A stretch of 64,000 bases of DNA from Candidatus Rubrivivax defluviihabitans (lineage in GTDB: Bacteria; Pseudomonadota; Gammaproteobacteria; Burkholderiales; Burkholderiaceae_C): positions 186,001-250,000 of the forward strand of contig JADJMW010000008.1 of assembly GCA_016709385.1 (NCBI GenBank), read 5' to 3'. How positions within the stretch are numbered: the stretch's first letter is position 1; the number at the start of each line of letters is the position of its first letter. The notes below the pieces were generated by a model. That model saw only the letters and a program-made list of their open reading frames with translations. It ran no database searches and was not told where the DNA came from. Shown here in pieces: positions 41,492 through 51,341 of this stretch. The position numbers were made by a program, and so were the translations under genes.

Positions 41492-43573
41492 ATGCTCGAC
41501 GACGACGAAATCCAGCGCCTGTGCCTGGGCCGGCACGGCGACCCCGCGCTGCACCAGCGCCATGCCGACGGCTTCTTCGAAGGCCCCCTGCCCGCCGATG
41601 GCCCATACCGCTTGCAGGTGACCTGGCCGGGCACCGCGCCGCAGCTCATCGACGACCCCTACCGCTTCGGCGCCGTGCTCGGCGAGATGGACGCCTGGCT
41701 GCTGGCCGAAGGCTCGCACCTGCGGCCCTACGAAATGCTGGGCGCCACCGTGCGCGACATGGAGGGCGTGGCCGGCACCAGCTTCGCGGTGTGGGCACCG
41801 AATGCCAGCGCGCGTGAGCGTGGTGGGCGACTTCAACTTCTGGGACGGCCGCCGCCACCCGATGCGGCTGCGCCGCGAGTGCGGCGTCTGGGAGCTCTTT
41901 CCTGCCCGGCGTGCATGCCGGCGAGCGCTACAAGTTCGAGCTGCTCGACCGCCACGGCACCCTGTTGCCGCAGAAGGCCGACCCCTTCGCGCGCCAGGCC
42001 GAACTGCGCCCGGCCACGGCCAGCGTGGTGGCGGTGATGCCGCCGGTGGCACCGCCCTCGCCCGAGCGCCAGGCGGCCAACGCGCTGGACGCACCGATGA
42101 GCATCTACGAGGTGCACCTGGCGAGCTGGCGCCGCAAGCCCGAGCAAGGCGACCGCTGGCTGAACTGGGACGAGCTCGCCGAAGACCTGGTGGCCTACGC
42201 GCAGGACATGGGCTACACGCACCTGGAACTGATGCCGGTGAGCGAACACCCCTTCGACGGCTCCTGGGGCTACCAGACGCTGGGCCTGTTTTCGCCCACC
42301 TCGCGCTTCGCGACTGCGGACGACGCCGCCCGGGGCCGCCGGCTTTCGCCGTTTCGTCGACAGCGCGCATGCCGCCGGCATCGGCGTGCTGCTGGACTGG
42401 GTGCCGGCGCACTTTCCCACCGACGACTGGGGCCTGGCGCGCTTCGACGGCACCTGCCTGTACGAATATGCCGACCCGCGCGAGGGTTTCCACAACGACT
42501 GGAATACCCTCATCTACAACTTCGGCCGCACCGAGGTGCGCAATTTCCTCGTCGGCAGCGCCTTGTACTGGCTGGAGCGTTTCAACGTCGATGGTCTGCG
42601 CGTGGACGCCGTGGCATCCATGCTCTACCGCGACTACAGCCGCAAGGCGGGCGAGTGGATCCCCAACGTGCACGGCGGCCGCGAGAACCTGGAGGCCATC
42701 GCCTTCATCAAGCGCACCAACGAGGTCATCGGCATCGAGCGCCCGCAGGCGGTGACGCTGGCCGAGGAGTCCACCGCCTTCCCCGCGGTGAGCCGCCCCA
42801 CCTATGCCGGCGGCCTGGGCTTCCACTACAAGTGGAACATGGGCTGGATGCACGACACGCTGAGCTACATGGCGCGCGACCCCATCCACCGCCCCTACCA
42901 CCACGGCGAGATGACCTTCGGGCTGATCTACGCCTTCAACGAGAACTTCGTGCTGCCGCTCTCGCACGACGAAGTGGTGCACGGCAAGGGTTCGCTGCTG
43001 GGCAAGATGCCGGGCGACCGCTGGCAGCAGTTCGCCAACCTGCGCGCGTACTACGGCTTCATGTTCGGGCACCCGGGCAAGAAGCTCATGTTCATGGGCT
43101 GCGAATTCGCGCAGGACCGGGAATGGAGCCACGAGCGCAGCCTGGACTGGCACCTGCTCGGCGACGCCAGCCATGCCGGTGTGCAACGCCTGGTGCGCGA
43201 CCTGAATCGCCTGTACCGCGCCAGCCCGGCGCTGCACAGCCAGGACTTCAGCGGCGCCGGCTTCGAGTGGATCGACCACGACGACGCCCGCCGCAGCCTG
43301 CTGAGCTTCGTGCGCAAGGGCCGCGACGGCCAGATGATGCTGGTGGTGTGCAATTTTGCGCCCGTGGTGCATCACGGCTTCCGCCTTGGCGTGCCTGCGC
43401 CCGGCCAATGGCTGGAGCGACTGAATAGCGATTCGGCCTATTACGGCGGCAGCAATGTCGGCACGCCGCTGGCGGCGGCCACCGCCGAGGCGGTGTCCAG
43501 CCATGGCCGCTCGCACTCGGTGGTATTGACGCTGCCGCCGCTGGCCACGGTCTTCCTGGAATGGACCGGCTGA
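41492..43573 (+). pseudogene. glgB: 1,4-alpha-glucan branching enzyme, interrupted by three single-base insertions
   Basis: GlgB (GH13_9) makes the alpha-1,6 branches of glycogen. The CBM48-like N-domain begins MLDDDEIQRLCLGRHGDP. Frames change three times, each shift equal to one extra base: near 41812 (APNAS to RVSVVGDFNFWDG), near 41895 in a T run (WELF to LPGVHAGERYKFE), and near 42335 in a G run (before GFRRFVDSAHAAGIGVLLDWV). Together they restore the original frame. The catalytic regions DGLRVDAVASMLYRDY, LAEESTAFP and LSHDEVVHGKGSL are intact. Coding quality is high between the breaks, so sequencing error or recent decay are both possible. It ends overlapping glgX by 13 bases. Confidence 0.9.
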
Positions 43574-45702
43574 TCCGCGGCGCCTCGACCCTGGGCCACG
43601 AACTGGTGACGCTGGAGCCGGGCCGACCCTGGCCGATGGGGGCCTCCTGCGAAGGCGACGGCGTCAATTTCGCGGTCTTCTCGGAGCATGCGTCGCAGGT
43701 CGAGTTGTGCCTGTTCGGGTCCGACGGCCACGCCGAGCTGGCGCGCGTGCCGCTGCCGGTGCGCAGCGGCGACGTCTGGCACGGCCGCCTGCCCGGCGCC
43801 AGGCCCGGCCTCGTCTACGGCTTCCGCGTGCATGGCCCGTGGCGGCCCGAGCGCGGCCACCGCTTCAACCCGAACAAGCTGCTGCTCGACCCCTGGGCGC
43901 GCGAGATCGTCAGCCCACCCGGCGGCTTCGACTGGCAGGCGCCGCACTTCGGCGCCGACCGCGAACACCCGCAGCATATGGACCCGCAGGACAACGGCCG
44001 CCAGGCGTTGAAGGCGCGGGTCGTGCACGAAAGCTTCGACTGGCAGGGCGACCGCGCACCCGCCACGCCGCTGGTCGACACCGTGATCTACGAGCTGCAC
44101 CTGCGCGGCTTCAGCAAGCGCCTGCCTGGCGTGCCCGAGGCGCTGCAGGGCACCTACGCCGGGCTGGCCAGCGACGCCGCCATCGCCCACCTGAAGCGTC
44201 TGGGCGTCACCGCGGTGAGCCTGTTGCCGGTGCAGCAGATCCTGGACGAGCAGCGGCTGGTCGACATGGGTCTGGTCAATTACTGGGGCTACAACACCAT
44301 CGGTTATTTTTGTCCCGACCCGCGCTACGCCGCCAGCGCGCGGCCGCGCGACGAGTTCCGCGCCATGGTGCGCCGGTTGCACGAAGCCGGCCTGGAGGTG
44401 TTGCTCGACGTCGTCTACAACCACACCCCCGAAGGCGACGAGCGCGGCCCCACGCTGAGCTGGCGCGGTTTCGACAACGCCTGCTGGTACCGGCTGCAGC
44501 ATGGCCAGCGCGACCGCTTCGAGAACTGGAGTGGCTGCGGCAATACGGTCGACATCCGCCACCCGCGCGTGCTGCAGATGGTGCTGGACAGCCTGCGCTA
44601 CTGGGTGCAGGAGATGCACGTCGACGGTTTCCGCTTCGACCTGGCGCCCGTGCTCGGCCGCGGCGACGGCGGTTTCGAGCGCGACGGCGCGTTCTTCACG
44701 GCGGTGCAGCAGGACCCGGTGCTGCAACGCGTGAAGCTCATCGCCGAGCCCTGGGACATCGGCCCCGGTGGCTGGCAGGTGGGCCAGTTCCCGCGCGGCT
44801 GGCTGGAGTGGAACGACCGCTTCCGCGACACCACGCGCGCCTTCTGGCTGGGCAGCGACTGCACGCGCGGCGAACTGGCGCTGCGGCTGGCGGGCTCGTC
44901 GGACCTGTTCCAGCCGCGACGCCGCTCGCCGGCGGAATCGGTCAACTACGTCGTCTCGCACGACGGCTTCACGCTCACCGACCTGGTGAGTTACGACCTG
45001 CGCCACAACGAGGCCAACCTCGAGGACAACCGCGACGGCCACGGCCACAACCTGAGCTGGAACTGCGGCTGGGAAGGCCCCACCGGAGATCCCGAGGTCA
45101 ACGCCCTGCGCGCGCGCCTGAAGCGCGCCCTGCTGGCCACGGTGCTGCTGGCGCAGGGCACGCCCATGCTGGCCGCCGGCGACGAACTCGGCCACAGCCA
45201 GGGCGGCAACAACAACCCCTACTGCCAGGACAACCCCATCACCTGGATCAACTGGCCGCGCGCCGACCAGTCGCTGATCGAATTCACCGCCCATGTGCTG
45301 GCGCTGCGGCGCCGCCTGCTTCCGCTGGGCCTGCGCTGGTATACCGGTCTGCCCGACCGCGACGGCGACGTCGACCTGGCATGGTTGCGCCGCACAGGCG
45401 AAGAAATGACGCCGGAGCACTGGAACAACCGCATGTCGCGCATCCTGGGCGCCTGGATCGGCTTGCCCGGCCGCGGTGGCGCGCCCTTGCTGCTGATGGT
45501 CAACGGCCGCGACGCGGACGCCCATTTCAAACTGCCGCCGGGCGACTGGGTGGCCGAGCTCGACACCACGCGACCCGACGGCCGCAGCTCCTGGCGCCGC
45601 ACCGGCGCCAAGGCCGACGACTGCTACGACCTGCGCGGCCGCAGCCTCGCACTGCTGCGCGACGCGCGCGCCGACACCGACCTCGAAGGATCCGCGCCAT
45701 GA
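43561..45702 (+). CDS. glgX: Glycogen debranching enzyme GlgX
   Basis: A 713-residue GH13 isoamylase-type enzyme that hydrolyses alpha-1,6 links of phosphorylase-limit dextrins. A CBM48 domain (GVNFAVFSEHASQVELCLFG) is followed by YWGYNTIGYFCPDPRYA, DVVYNHTPEGDERGP, the nucleophile region VDGFRFDLAPVLG, the acid IAEPWDIGPGGWQ and VSHDGFTLTDLVSY. Starts inside the end of glgB and its stop overlaps malQ (ATGA), so the three genes are translationally coupled. Confidence 0.96.
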   Translation: MDRLIRGASTLGHELVTLEPGRPWPMGASCEGDGVNFAVFSEHASQVELCLFGSDGHAELARVPLPVRSGDVWHGRLPGARPGLVYGFRVHGPWRPERGHRFNPNKLLLDPWAREIVSPPGGFDWQAPHFGADREHPQHMDPQDNGRQALKARVVHESFDWQGDRAPATPLVDTVIYELHLRGFSKRLPGVPEALQGTYAGLASDAAIAHLKRLGVTAVSLLPVQQILDEQRLVDMGLVNYWGYNTIGYFCPDPRYAASARPRDEFRAMVRRLHEAGLEVLLDVVYNHTPEGDERGPTLSWRGFDNACWYRLQHGQRDRFENWSGCGNTVDIRHPRVLQMVLDSLRYWVQEMHVDGFRFDLAPVLGRGDGGFERDGAFFTAVQQDPVLQRVKLIAEPWDIGPGGWQVGQFPRGWLEWNDRFRDTTRAFWLGSDCTRGELALRLAGSSDLFQPRRRSPAESVNYVVSHDGFTLTDLVSYDLRHNEANLEDNRDGHGHNLSWNCGWEGPTGDPEVNALRARLKRALLATVLLAQGTPMLAAGDELGHSQGGNNNPYCQDNPITWINWPRADQSLIEFTAHVLALRRRLLPLGLRWYTGLPDRDGDVDLAWLRRTGEEMTPEHWNNRMSRILGAWIGLPGRGGAPLLLMVNGRDADAHFKLPPGDWVAELDTTRPDGRSSWRRTGAKADDCYDLRGRSLALLRDARADTDLEGSAP

Positions 45703-47202
45703 GATTTCCTCGCGCCAGCGGCATGCTGCTGCACCCCACTTCCCTGCCCGGCCCGCACGGATCGGGCGATTTCGGCGCCGATGCGCGGCACTTCGTCGAC
45801 TGGCTGGTGGCCGGCGGCCAGACCTTGTGGCAGATCCTGCCGCTGGGTGGCATCGGCCCCGGGAATTCACCCTACATGAGCACCTCGGCCTTTGCCGGCA
45901 ACGTGCTGCTGATCGACCTGGCCGAACTGCAGCAACAGGGCTGGCTCGATGCGGCCGACCTGGCGCCCGCGGTGGGGCTGGACGCGGAGCGTGTGAACTT
46001 CGCGGCCGTGGTGCCGTTTCGCATGGAACGGCTGGAGCGTGCCGCGGAGCGCTTCGCTGACGGCGCCACGCCGCCGCAGCGCCAGGCGTACGCCGAATTC
46101 GTGGCCGCGCAGCGCTCCTGGCTGGACGACTACGCGCTGTTCATGGCCTTGTGCGAAGCCAACGACTGGCGCGACTGGTGCGACTGGGCGCCGGCGCTGG
46201 CGGCGCGCCAGCCGCAGGCACTGGCGGCGGCACGCGCCGAGCTCGGCACGCGGGTCCACTTCTGGCAGTTCTGCCAATGGGCCTTCTTCCGCCAATGGTT
46301 GGCGCTGAAGGCCTACGCCAACGAGCAAGGTGTGCAAATCGTCGGCGACGCGCCGATCTTCATCGCCCACCAGAGTGCCGAGGTGTGGGCGCACCAGGCG
46401 CTGTTCGAACTGGGACCCGATGGCCGGCCCACCGTGGTGGCGGCGTGTACCGCCGGACTTCTTCAGCGAAACCGGCCAGCGCTGGGGCAACCCCTTGTAC
46501 CGCTGGAGCGAACACGCCAGGGACGGCTACGCCTGGTGGGTGGAACGGGTGCGCCGCATCTTCGAGCTGGTGGACTACGTGCGCATCGACCACTTCCGCG
46601 GCTTTGCCGGCTACTGGGAGATCCCGGCCGACGAGCCCACCGCCGTCAAGGGCCGCTGGGCGCCGGGCCCGGGCGAGGCCTTGTTCAAGGCCATCGCCAG
46701 GGCGCTGGGGCCGCTGCCGATCATTGCCGAGGACCTGGGAGTGATCACGCCCGACGTCGATGCGCTGCGCAAGGAGTTCGGCTTCCCGGGCATGCGCATC
46801 CTGCAGTTTGCCTTTGCCGGCGACGCCAGCGACCGCTTCCTGCCGCACAACCACGAGCCCGACACGGTGGTTTACACCGGCACCCACGACAACGACACCG
46901 TCGCCGGGTGGTGGGCCACCGCCACCGATCACGAGCGCCACTTCGCGCGCGGTTACCTGGCGACCGACGGCCACGACATGCCCTGGACCATGATCCGTGC
47001 CGCCATGGCCAGCGTTGCCGACACCGCCGTGCATCCGATGCAGGACGTGCTGGCCCTGCCCAGCGATTGCCGCATGAACCATCCGGGCCAGGGCAGCGGC
47101 TGGTGGGCCTGGCGCTTCCAATGGAGCCAGGTGCACCCCTGGCATGCGGGGCGGCTGGCCGAACTGGTACGGCTGTACGGCCGTGCGCCTGCGGCGAACT
47201 GA
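45699..47202 (+). pseudogene. malQ: 4-alpha-glucanotransferase (amylomaltase), interrupted by one frameshift
   Basis: MalQ (GH77) transfers alpha-1,4-glucan segments between maltodextrins. The first frame runs from MRFPRASGMLLHPTSLPG, GGQTLWQILPLGGIGPGNSPY to GDAPIFIAHQSAEVW; near 46440-46448 one extra base shifts the frame (GRPTVVA should continue GVPPDFFSETGQRWGNPLY). The second frame has the catalytic VDYVRIDHFRGF, IAEDLG and THDNDTVAGWW to the normal end. Total length of 1504 bases equals 501 codons plus one base. A sequencing error is the simplest explanation. Confidence 0.9.
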
Positions 47203-47260
47203 AAGCGCAGGGCGGCGGCAGAATCACGCATCGCCCCACAGCGGGCAGGCAGGATGCGTG

Positions 47261-48565
47261 ATGTCGGAACTGGGCCCTTCCCCGCTGGCCGCGGGCGACA
47301 AGAACCTGAGCGTGGCGCAGGCGCGGGAGGCCATCGCTGCCGCGCTGCGACCCATCACGCAGGCCGAAGACCTGCCCGTGGACCAGGCACTGGGGCGCGT
47401 GCTGGCGGTCGACGTGATCTCGCCGATCGATGTGCCGGCGCACGACAACTCGGCCATGGACGGATATGCCTTCGACGGCCGCGCCTTGCGCCAGGACGGC
47501 CCCACGCTGCTGCGCTCGGTGGGCACGCTGATGGCCGGCGCGCCCTACGGCGGCACGGTGGGAACGGGCGATTGCCTGCGCATCATGACAGGCGCGGTCA
47601 TGCCGACGGGCCTGGACACCGTGGTGCCGCTGGAACTGTGCCGGTCCGAAGGGTCGCTGGTGCATGTCGAAGCCGGGGTGATCCGGGCCGGGGAGAACCG
47701 CCGCCGCCGAGGGGAGGACCTGGCCGCCGGCCGGCCGGCCGTGCAGGCCGGGCGCTTGCTCAGGCCGGCCGACATGGGTTTGATCGCTTCGCTGGGCGTG
47801 GAGCGGGTGCCGGTGTTCCGCCGCCTGCGCGTGGCGCTGTTTTCCACCGGCAACGAGATCCGCACCCTGGGCCAGCCGCTGGACCCCGGCTGCGTGTACG
47901 ACAGCAACCGCTACAGCCTGATGGGTGCGCTGCAGCGCCTGGGCATGGAGGTCGTCGACCTGGGGCTGGTGCGCGACGACCCGCAGGCCCTGCACAGCGT
48001 GCTCGAACAGGCCACGGCGCGCGCCGATGCGGTCGTGACCAGCGGCGGCGTCAGCATGGGCGACGCCGACCACACGCGCGACGTGCTTGCGCAACGGGGC
48101 CAGGTGGCGTTCTGGAAGGTGGCGATGCGACCCGGGCGGCCGTTTGCCTTCGGGCCGCTGCGCCGGTCCGCCTCCGCCGACGGCTCCACTGCCGATGTGG
48201 CCGGGGCGCAGGCCCCGGTCTGGCTGTTCGCCCTGCCCGGCAACCCGGTGGCCGCGCTGGTGACCTTCTATGTCTTCGCCCGCGAGGCCTTGCTGAGCCT
48301 GGCGGGTGCCACCGCCACGCCCTTGCCGGTGCTGCAGGCACGCTGCCTCACGCCGATCCGCAAGCGGCCGGGGCGCACCGAGTTCCAGCGCGCCATCGTC
48401 GAGCCTGGACCGGCAGGCTGGCAGGTGCGCTTGACGGGGTCGCAGGGCGCCGGCGTGCTGCGCAGCATGAGCGAGGCCAACGCGCTGGTCGTGCTGGGCC
48501 ACGAGCGGGCCTCGGTGGCGGCCGGCGACCTGGTGGACGTGTGGCTGTTCGACGGCCTGACCTGA
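47261..48565 (+). CDS. moeA: Molybdopterin molybdenumtransferase MoeA
   Basis: A 434-residue enzyme that inserts molybdate into adenylated molybdopterin. Visible are the N-terminal PAHDNSAMDGYAF and GAPYGGTVGTGDCLRIMTGA blocks, the MoCF domain (STGNEI..., DSNRYSL, VVTSGGVSMGDADHTRDVL) and PGNPVAALVTFYVFARE, with a C-terminal domain (TEFQRAIVEPG...). The ATG at 47261 has AGGA upstream. Its position at the edge of the formate dehydrogenase block fits cofactor supply to that enzyme. Confidence 0.95.
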   Translation: MSELGPSPLAAGDKNLSVAQAREAIAAALRPITQAEDLPVDQALGRVLAVDVISPIDVPAHDNSAMDGYAFDGRALRQDGPTLLRSVGTLMAGAPYGGTVGTGDCLRIMTGAVMPTGLDTVVPLELCRSEGSLVHVEAGVIRAGENRRRRGEDLAAGRPAVQAGRLLRPADMGLIASLGVERVPVFRRLRVALFSTGNEIRTLGQPLDPGCVYDSNRYSLMGALQRLGMEVVDLGLVRDDPQALHSVLEQATARADAVVTSGGVSMGDADHTRDVLAQRGQVAFWKVAMRPGRPFAFGPLRRSASADGSTADVAGAQAPVWLFALPGNPVAALVTFYVFAREALLSLAGATATPLPVLQARCLTPIRKRPGRTEFQRAIVEPGPAGWQVRLTGSQGAGVLRSMSEANALVVLGHERASVAAGDLVDVWLFDGLT

Positions 48566-48608
48566 GGCTGCGGCCCGCCGCCGCGGCGGCACGGCCCGGC
48601 GCAGGGGT

Positions 48609-49535
48609 TCAGCCCGCGACCACGCGCACCGGCGTGCGCTGCGGTTCGGGTTCGGAGTCGAACCGCTCCAGCCCGGAATAACACAGGAAGTGCTTGTTGG
48701 CGGCACGGCCGAACAAGGTCATGCCCAGGCGGCTGGCCAGTTCGTGACCCATGGCGGTGACGCCATTGCGCGACACGATGATCGGCACGCCCAACTGGGC
48801 CGACTTCATGACCATTTCGCTGGTCAGGCGCCCGGTCGTGTAGAAGGCCTTGTCGCCCCCGGCCACACCGTGCAGGGCCATCCAGCCGGCGATGGTGTCG
48901 ATGGCGTTGTGGCGGCCCACGTCCTCGACGAACATCAGCATATCGCCGCCGCAGAACAGCGCGCAACCATGCACCGAACCGGCCTTGCGGTGGATGCTGT
49001 CCTGCTGACGCATGGTTTCGAGCATGCGGTGCAGGGTGCTCTGGCGGATCCGTGCGGTCCGGGCGTCAGGCAGGGCCACGGTGTCCAACTGCGCCATCAT
49101 GTCGCCGAACACCGTACCCTGGCCGCAGCCGGTGGTGACCACGCGGCGGGCGGTCTTGGCCGCCAGGTCCTGCACGCCTTGGTGGGTGCGCACGGCGGCC
49201 GCGCCCACGTCCCAGTCGACGGTGACGGACTCGACCTCCTGCACACGTGCGATGAGCCGCTGGTTGTGCAGGTAACCCAGCACCAGCAGCTCGGGGCAGG
49301 CGCCCAGGGTCATGAGCGTGACCAGTTCGCGCTTGTCCACGAAGACGGTCAGCGGCCGCTCGGCCGGGATGTGGATGATCCGCCGGTCCCCGTATTCGTC
49401 CAGGATCTGGATTTCTCGCAGCAACTCGCACGAGGACAGCGTGAGTCGCGGTGCACCGGCCACCGGCACCCAGTCGATCGCTCTGACCGGAGGCTGAAGC
49501 TCTGCGGCGCGCTGACCCTCAGGCAGTACCGGCAT
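48609..49535 (-). CDS. fdhD: Formate dehydrogenase accessory sulfurtransferase FdhD
   Basis: A 308-residue protein that carries sulfur from a cysteine desulfurase to the Mo-bis-MGD cofactor of formate dehydrogenase. Family features are PAERPLTVFVDKRELVTLMTLG, YLHNQRLI, the flexible Cys loop TTGCGQGTVF (one Cys where E. coli has two), GCALFCGGDMLMFVEDVGRHNAIDTIAGW and TTGRLTSEMVMKSAQLGVPIIVSRNGVTA. It is the last gene of the leftward fdh operon, 18 bases after the 120-residue secreted protein. Confidence 0.95.
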   Translation of the reverse strand: MPVLPEGQRAAELQPPVRAIDWVPVAGAPRLTLSSCELLREIQILDEYGDRRIIHIPAERPLTVFVDKRELVTLMTLGACPELLVLGYLHNQRLIARVQEVESVTVDWDVGAAAVRTHQGVQDLAAKTARRVVTTGCGQGTVFGDMMAQLDTVALPDARTARIRQSTLHRMLETMRQQDSIHRKAGSVHGCALFCGGDMLMFVEDVGRHNAIDTIAGWMALHGVAGGDKAFYTTGRLTSEMVMKSAQLGVPIIVSRNGVTAMGHELASRLGMTLFGRAANKHFLCYSGLERFDSEPEPQRTPVRVVAG

Positions 49536-49553
49536 GGCGGGCTGGGGGCGGTT

Positions 49554-49916
49554 TCACTTCTTGGCCGGTGCGGCGGCCACTGCCGGTGGCGCGGCGGCAG
49601 CCGCTGCAGGCGTCGCCGCGGGCGGGGTGTAGACGAACGGCCCCGGGTCGGCGCAGGGCGCGGTGGCCACGGGAGGCTTCACCTCCTTGCCGGCCGTTTT
49701 GGCCTGCGCGTAGTAGTGAGCCGCCGTGGCGTCCATCGACTTGCAGAGCTTGTAGGCCTCGACCTTGCCGCTCCAGGCCGCCTTGGCGGCGTTCTCTGCG
49801 GCCTTGGCCTTGGCTTCGTCGCTGGGCGGCGGCAGCTTGCCCCAGGCGGGCGCCATCAGCAGCGTTGTGCTGACCAGCAAGGCGGCAGCCGCTACGGCAA
49901 CTGGCATGGTCTTCAT
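49554..49916 (-). CDS. Small exported protein of the formate dehydrogenase operon
   Basis: A 120-residue protein with a signal peptide (residues 1-26, cleavage near APAWG), a charged helical middle with two cysteines (YKLCKSMDATAAHYYAQAK and PCADPGPFVY) and an Ala/Pro-rich tail ending in AAPAKK. No known domain. It lies between fdhI and fdhD and is probably periplasmic. Function unknown. Confidence 0.75.
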   Translation of the reverse strand: MKTMPVAVAAAALLVSTTLLMAPAWGKLPPPSDEAKAKAAENAAKAAWSGKVEAYKLCKSMDATAAHYYAQAKTAGKEVKPPVATAPCADPGPFVYTPPAATPAAAAAAPPAVAAAPAKK

Positions 49917-49946
49917 GAAGAGTTCTCCAACCGTTTCTTGACTGTG

Positions 49947-51074
49947 TCAGGCTTGCCGAGGCGCAGCGCCCAGGGCCGTCGGGGTCGACGATGAACGAAC
50001 CGCAGGAATCTTGCCGGCCTTGATATCGTCGTACCACAGTTCATGGTGCTCCTTGGCCCAGGACTCGTCGACATAACCGGTCTTCATGGCGTCCAAGGCG
50101 CCGGGGATGCCCAGCGTGCCCATGTAGATGTGACCGAAGAACAAGGCCATCATCAAGACCGAGGCCACGCCGTGGATCATGAGACTGACCTGCATGCCGC
50201 CGCGGGTTTCGCCGAAGCCGGGAACCAGGCCGTTGAGCACCAGTCCCGAGCCCACCACGACCAGGCCGAGCACGATGCCGCCGATCCAGAAGACGATCTT
50301 CTCGCCGGCGTTGAAGCGGTGCGAAGCCACGTGATGGCCGCCGAACATGCCACCGGCCTTCTTCAGCCAGCCCAGGTCGCCGGCCCGCGGCAGGTTGTCG
50401 GCGAGGTATTTGACGGCAAAGAGGATCAGCGCCACCGCAAATACCGGCCCGGCGAAGTTGTGCAGGGTCTTCAGCGCGAAGCTCAACCAGCCGAACAGCG
50501 TGGCCCCCATCACCGGCAGCATGAAGTATTTGCCGAACGCGATGACGATGCCCGAGATGGCTAGCAGCGAGAAGGTGATGGCGGTGGACCAGTGCAGCAC
50601 GCGCTCGTACGGCGTGAAGCGCTCGATCTTGCGCCCGGTGTCCTTCACCGGCCCGCCGAACGGCCCCTTGGTGAGATAAGTCAAGGCCAGCGTGGCCAAG
50701 GCAATCAGCAACAGCGCGCCGCCGTAGGGAATGATCCAGTTGTTGCGCACCTGGCGCCAGGCTTCGCCGGCGGTCGTGAGCTGTGAGCCGGGATACTGCA
50801 CGAACGGCTGCACCAGGACGCCCATCTCCGCACCTGGCAGATTGCTGGTGCCGGGCTGGGTGCCGCTGTCGCGGACCGCCCGCCAGACCGGCGCGTTGTT
50901 GCCCGGTTGGGTCTTGGCCCGGACCGCGTTGGACTCGTCGGGGGCCGGCAGTTCCGGCGCCACGAATCCCGTCGGGGCTGTGCTGCCGGTGGCGGCCTGC
51001 TGCGCCTGCACGGAACAGACCAGCCCGAGCGCCAACATGGCGCCCAGCACGACTTGCTTCATCGACCCTGACAT
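49947..51074 (-). CDS. fdhI: Formate dehydrogenase cytochrome b556 (gamma) subunit
   Basis: A 375-residue membrane subunit that passes electrons from formate to quinone. An N-terminal signal sequence (LGAMLALGLVCSVQAQ) and a soluble region of about 90 residues precede a first helix (IIPYGGALLLIALATLALTYL) and four cytochrome b helices with heme-ligand histidines, e.g. RVLHWSTAITFSLLAISG and MIHGVASVLMMALFFGHIY. The C-terminal VDESWAKEHHELWYDDIKAGK is typical. GAGGAG lies 6 bases before the ATG at 51074. Confidence 0.93.
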   Translation of the reverse strand: MSGSMKQVVLGAMLALGLVCSVQAQQAATGSTAPTGFVAPELPAPDESNAVRAKTQPGNNAPVWRAVRDSGTQPGTSNLPGAEMGVLVQPFVQYPGSQLTTAGEAWRQVRNNWIIPYGGALLLIALATLALTYLTKGPFGGPVKDTGRKIERFTPYERVLHWSTAITFSLLAISGIVIAFGKYFMLPVMGATLFGWLSFALKTLHNFAGPVFAVALILFAVKYLADNLPRAGDLGWLKKAGGMFGGHHVASHRFNAGEKIVFWIGGIVLGLVVVGSGLVLNGLVPGFGETRGGMQVSLMIHGVASVLMMALFFGHIYMGTLGIPGALDAMKTGYVDESWAKEHHELWYDDIKAGKIPAVRSSSTPTALGAAPRQA

Positions 51075-51101
51075 GAGTTCTCCTCGCGGTGTGCCGGCGG
51101 C

Positions 51102-51341
51102 CTAATTGCCGCCACTGCGCACATACTCGTTCTGCCCGGTTTGTGTACGCGTGCGCATCTGCTCTTCCCAACTCGTGGCATCGCCCGCCTTCCAGCCGGC
51201 CTGGGTGTAGGGACCGACGCCGGTGCCCAGGTAGGCCGGCTGACCCTTGACGCTGGAGCCGGCCACCTGCGGCTTTTCGCCGCAGGCCGCCAGGCTGGTG
51301 ACCAGGACCAGCCCGGCCGCCGCAACCGCAAGCGTTCTCAT
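51102..51341 (-). CDS. Small lipoprotein in the formate dehydrogenase operon
   Basis: A 79-residue predicted lipoprotein with lipobox LAAC (about Cys 20). The mature part (EKPQVAGSSVKGQPAYLGTG...GWKAGDATSWEEQMRTRTQTGQNEYVR) has no known domain. It starts inside the end of fdhB (ATGA) and precedes fdhI, so it is co-expressed with the enzyme. It may help assemble or anchor the periplasmic subunits; this is inference. Confidence 0.75.
   Translation of the reverse strand: MRTLAVAAAGLVLVTSLAACGEKPQVAGSSVKGQPAYLGTGVGPYTQAGWKAGDATSWEEQMRTRTQTGQNEYVRSGGN

Noticed and set aside
43707..47261. Single plus-strand frame of over 1100 codons across glgX and malQ
   Set aside because: Only the part after 45699 is real (malQ up to its frameshift); the part under glgX is an out-of-frame shadow.
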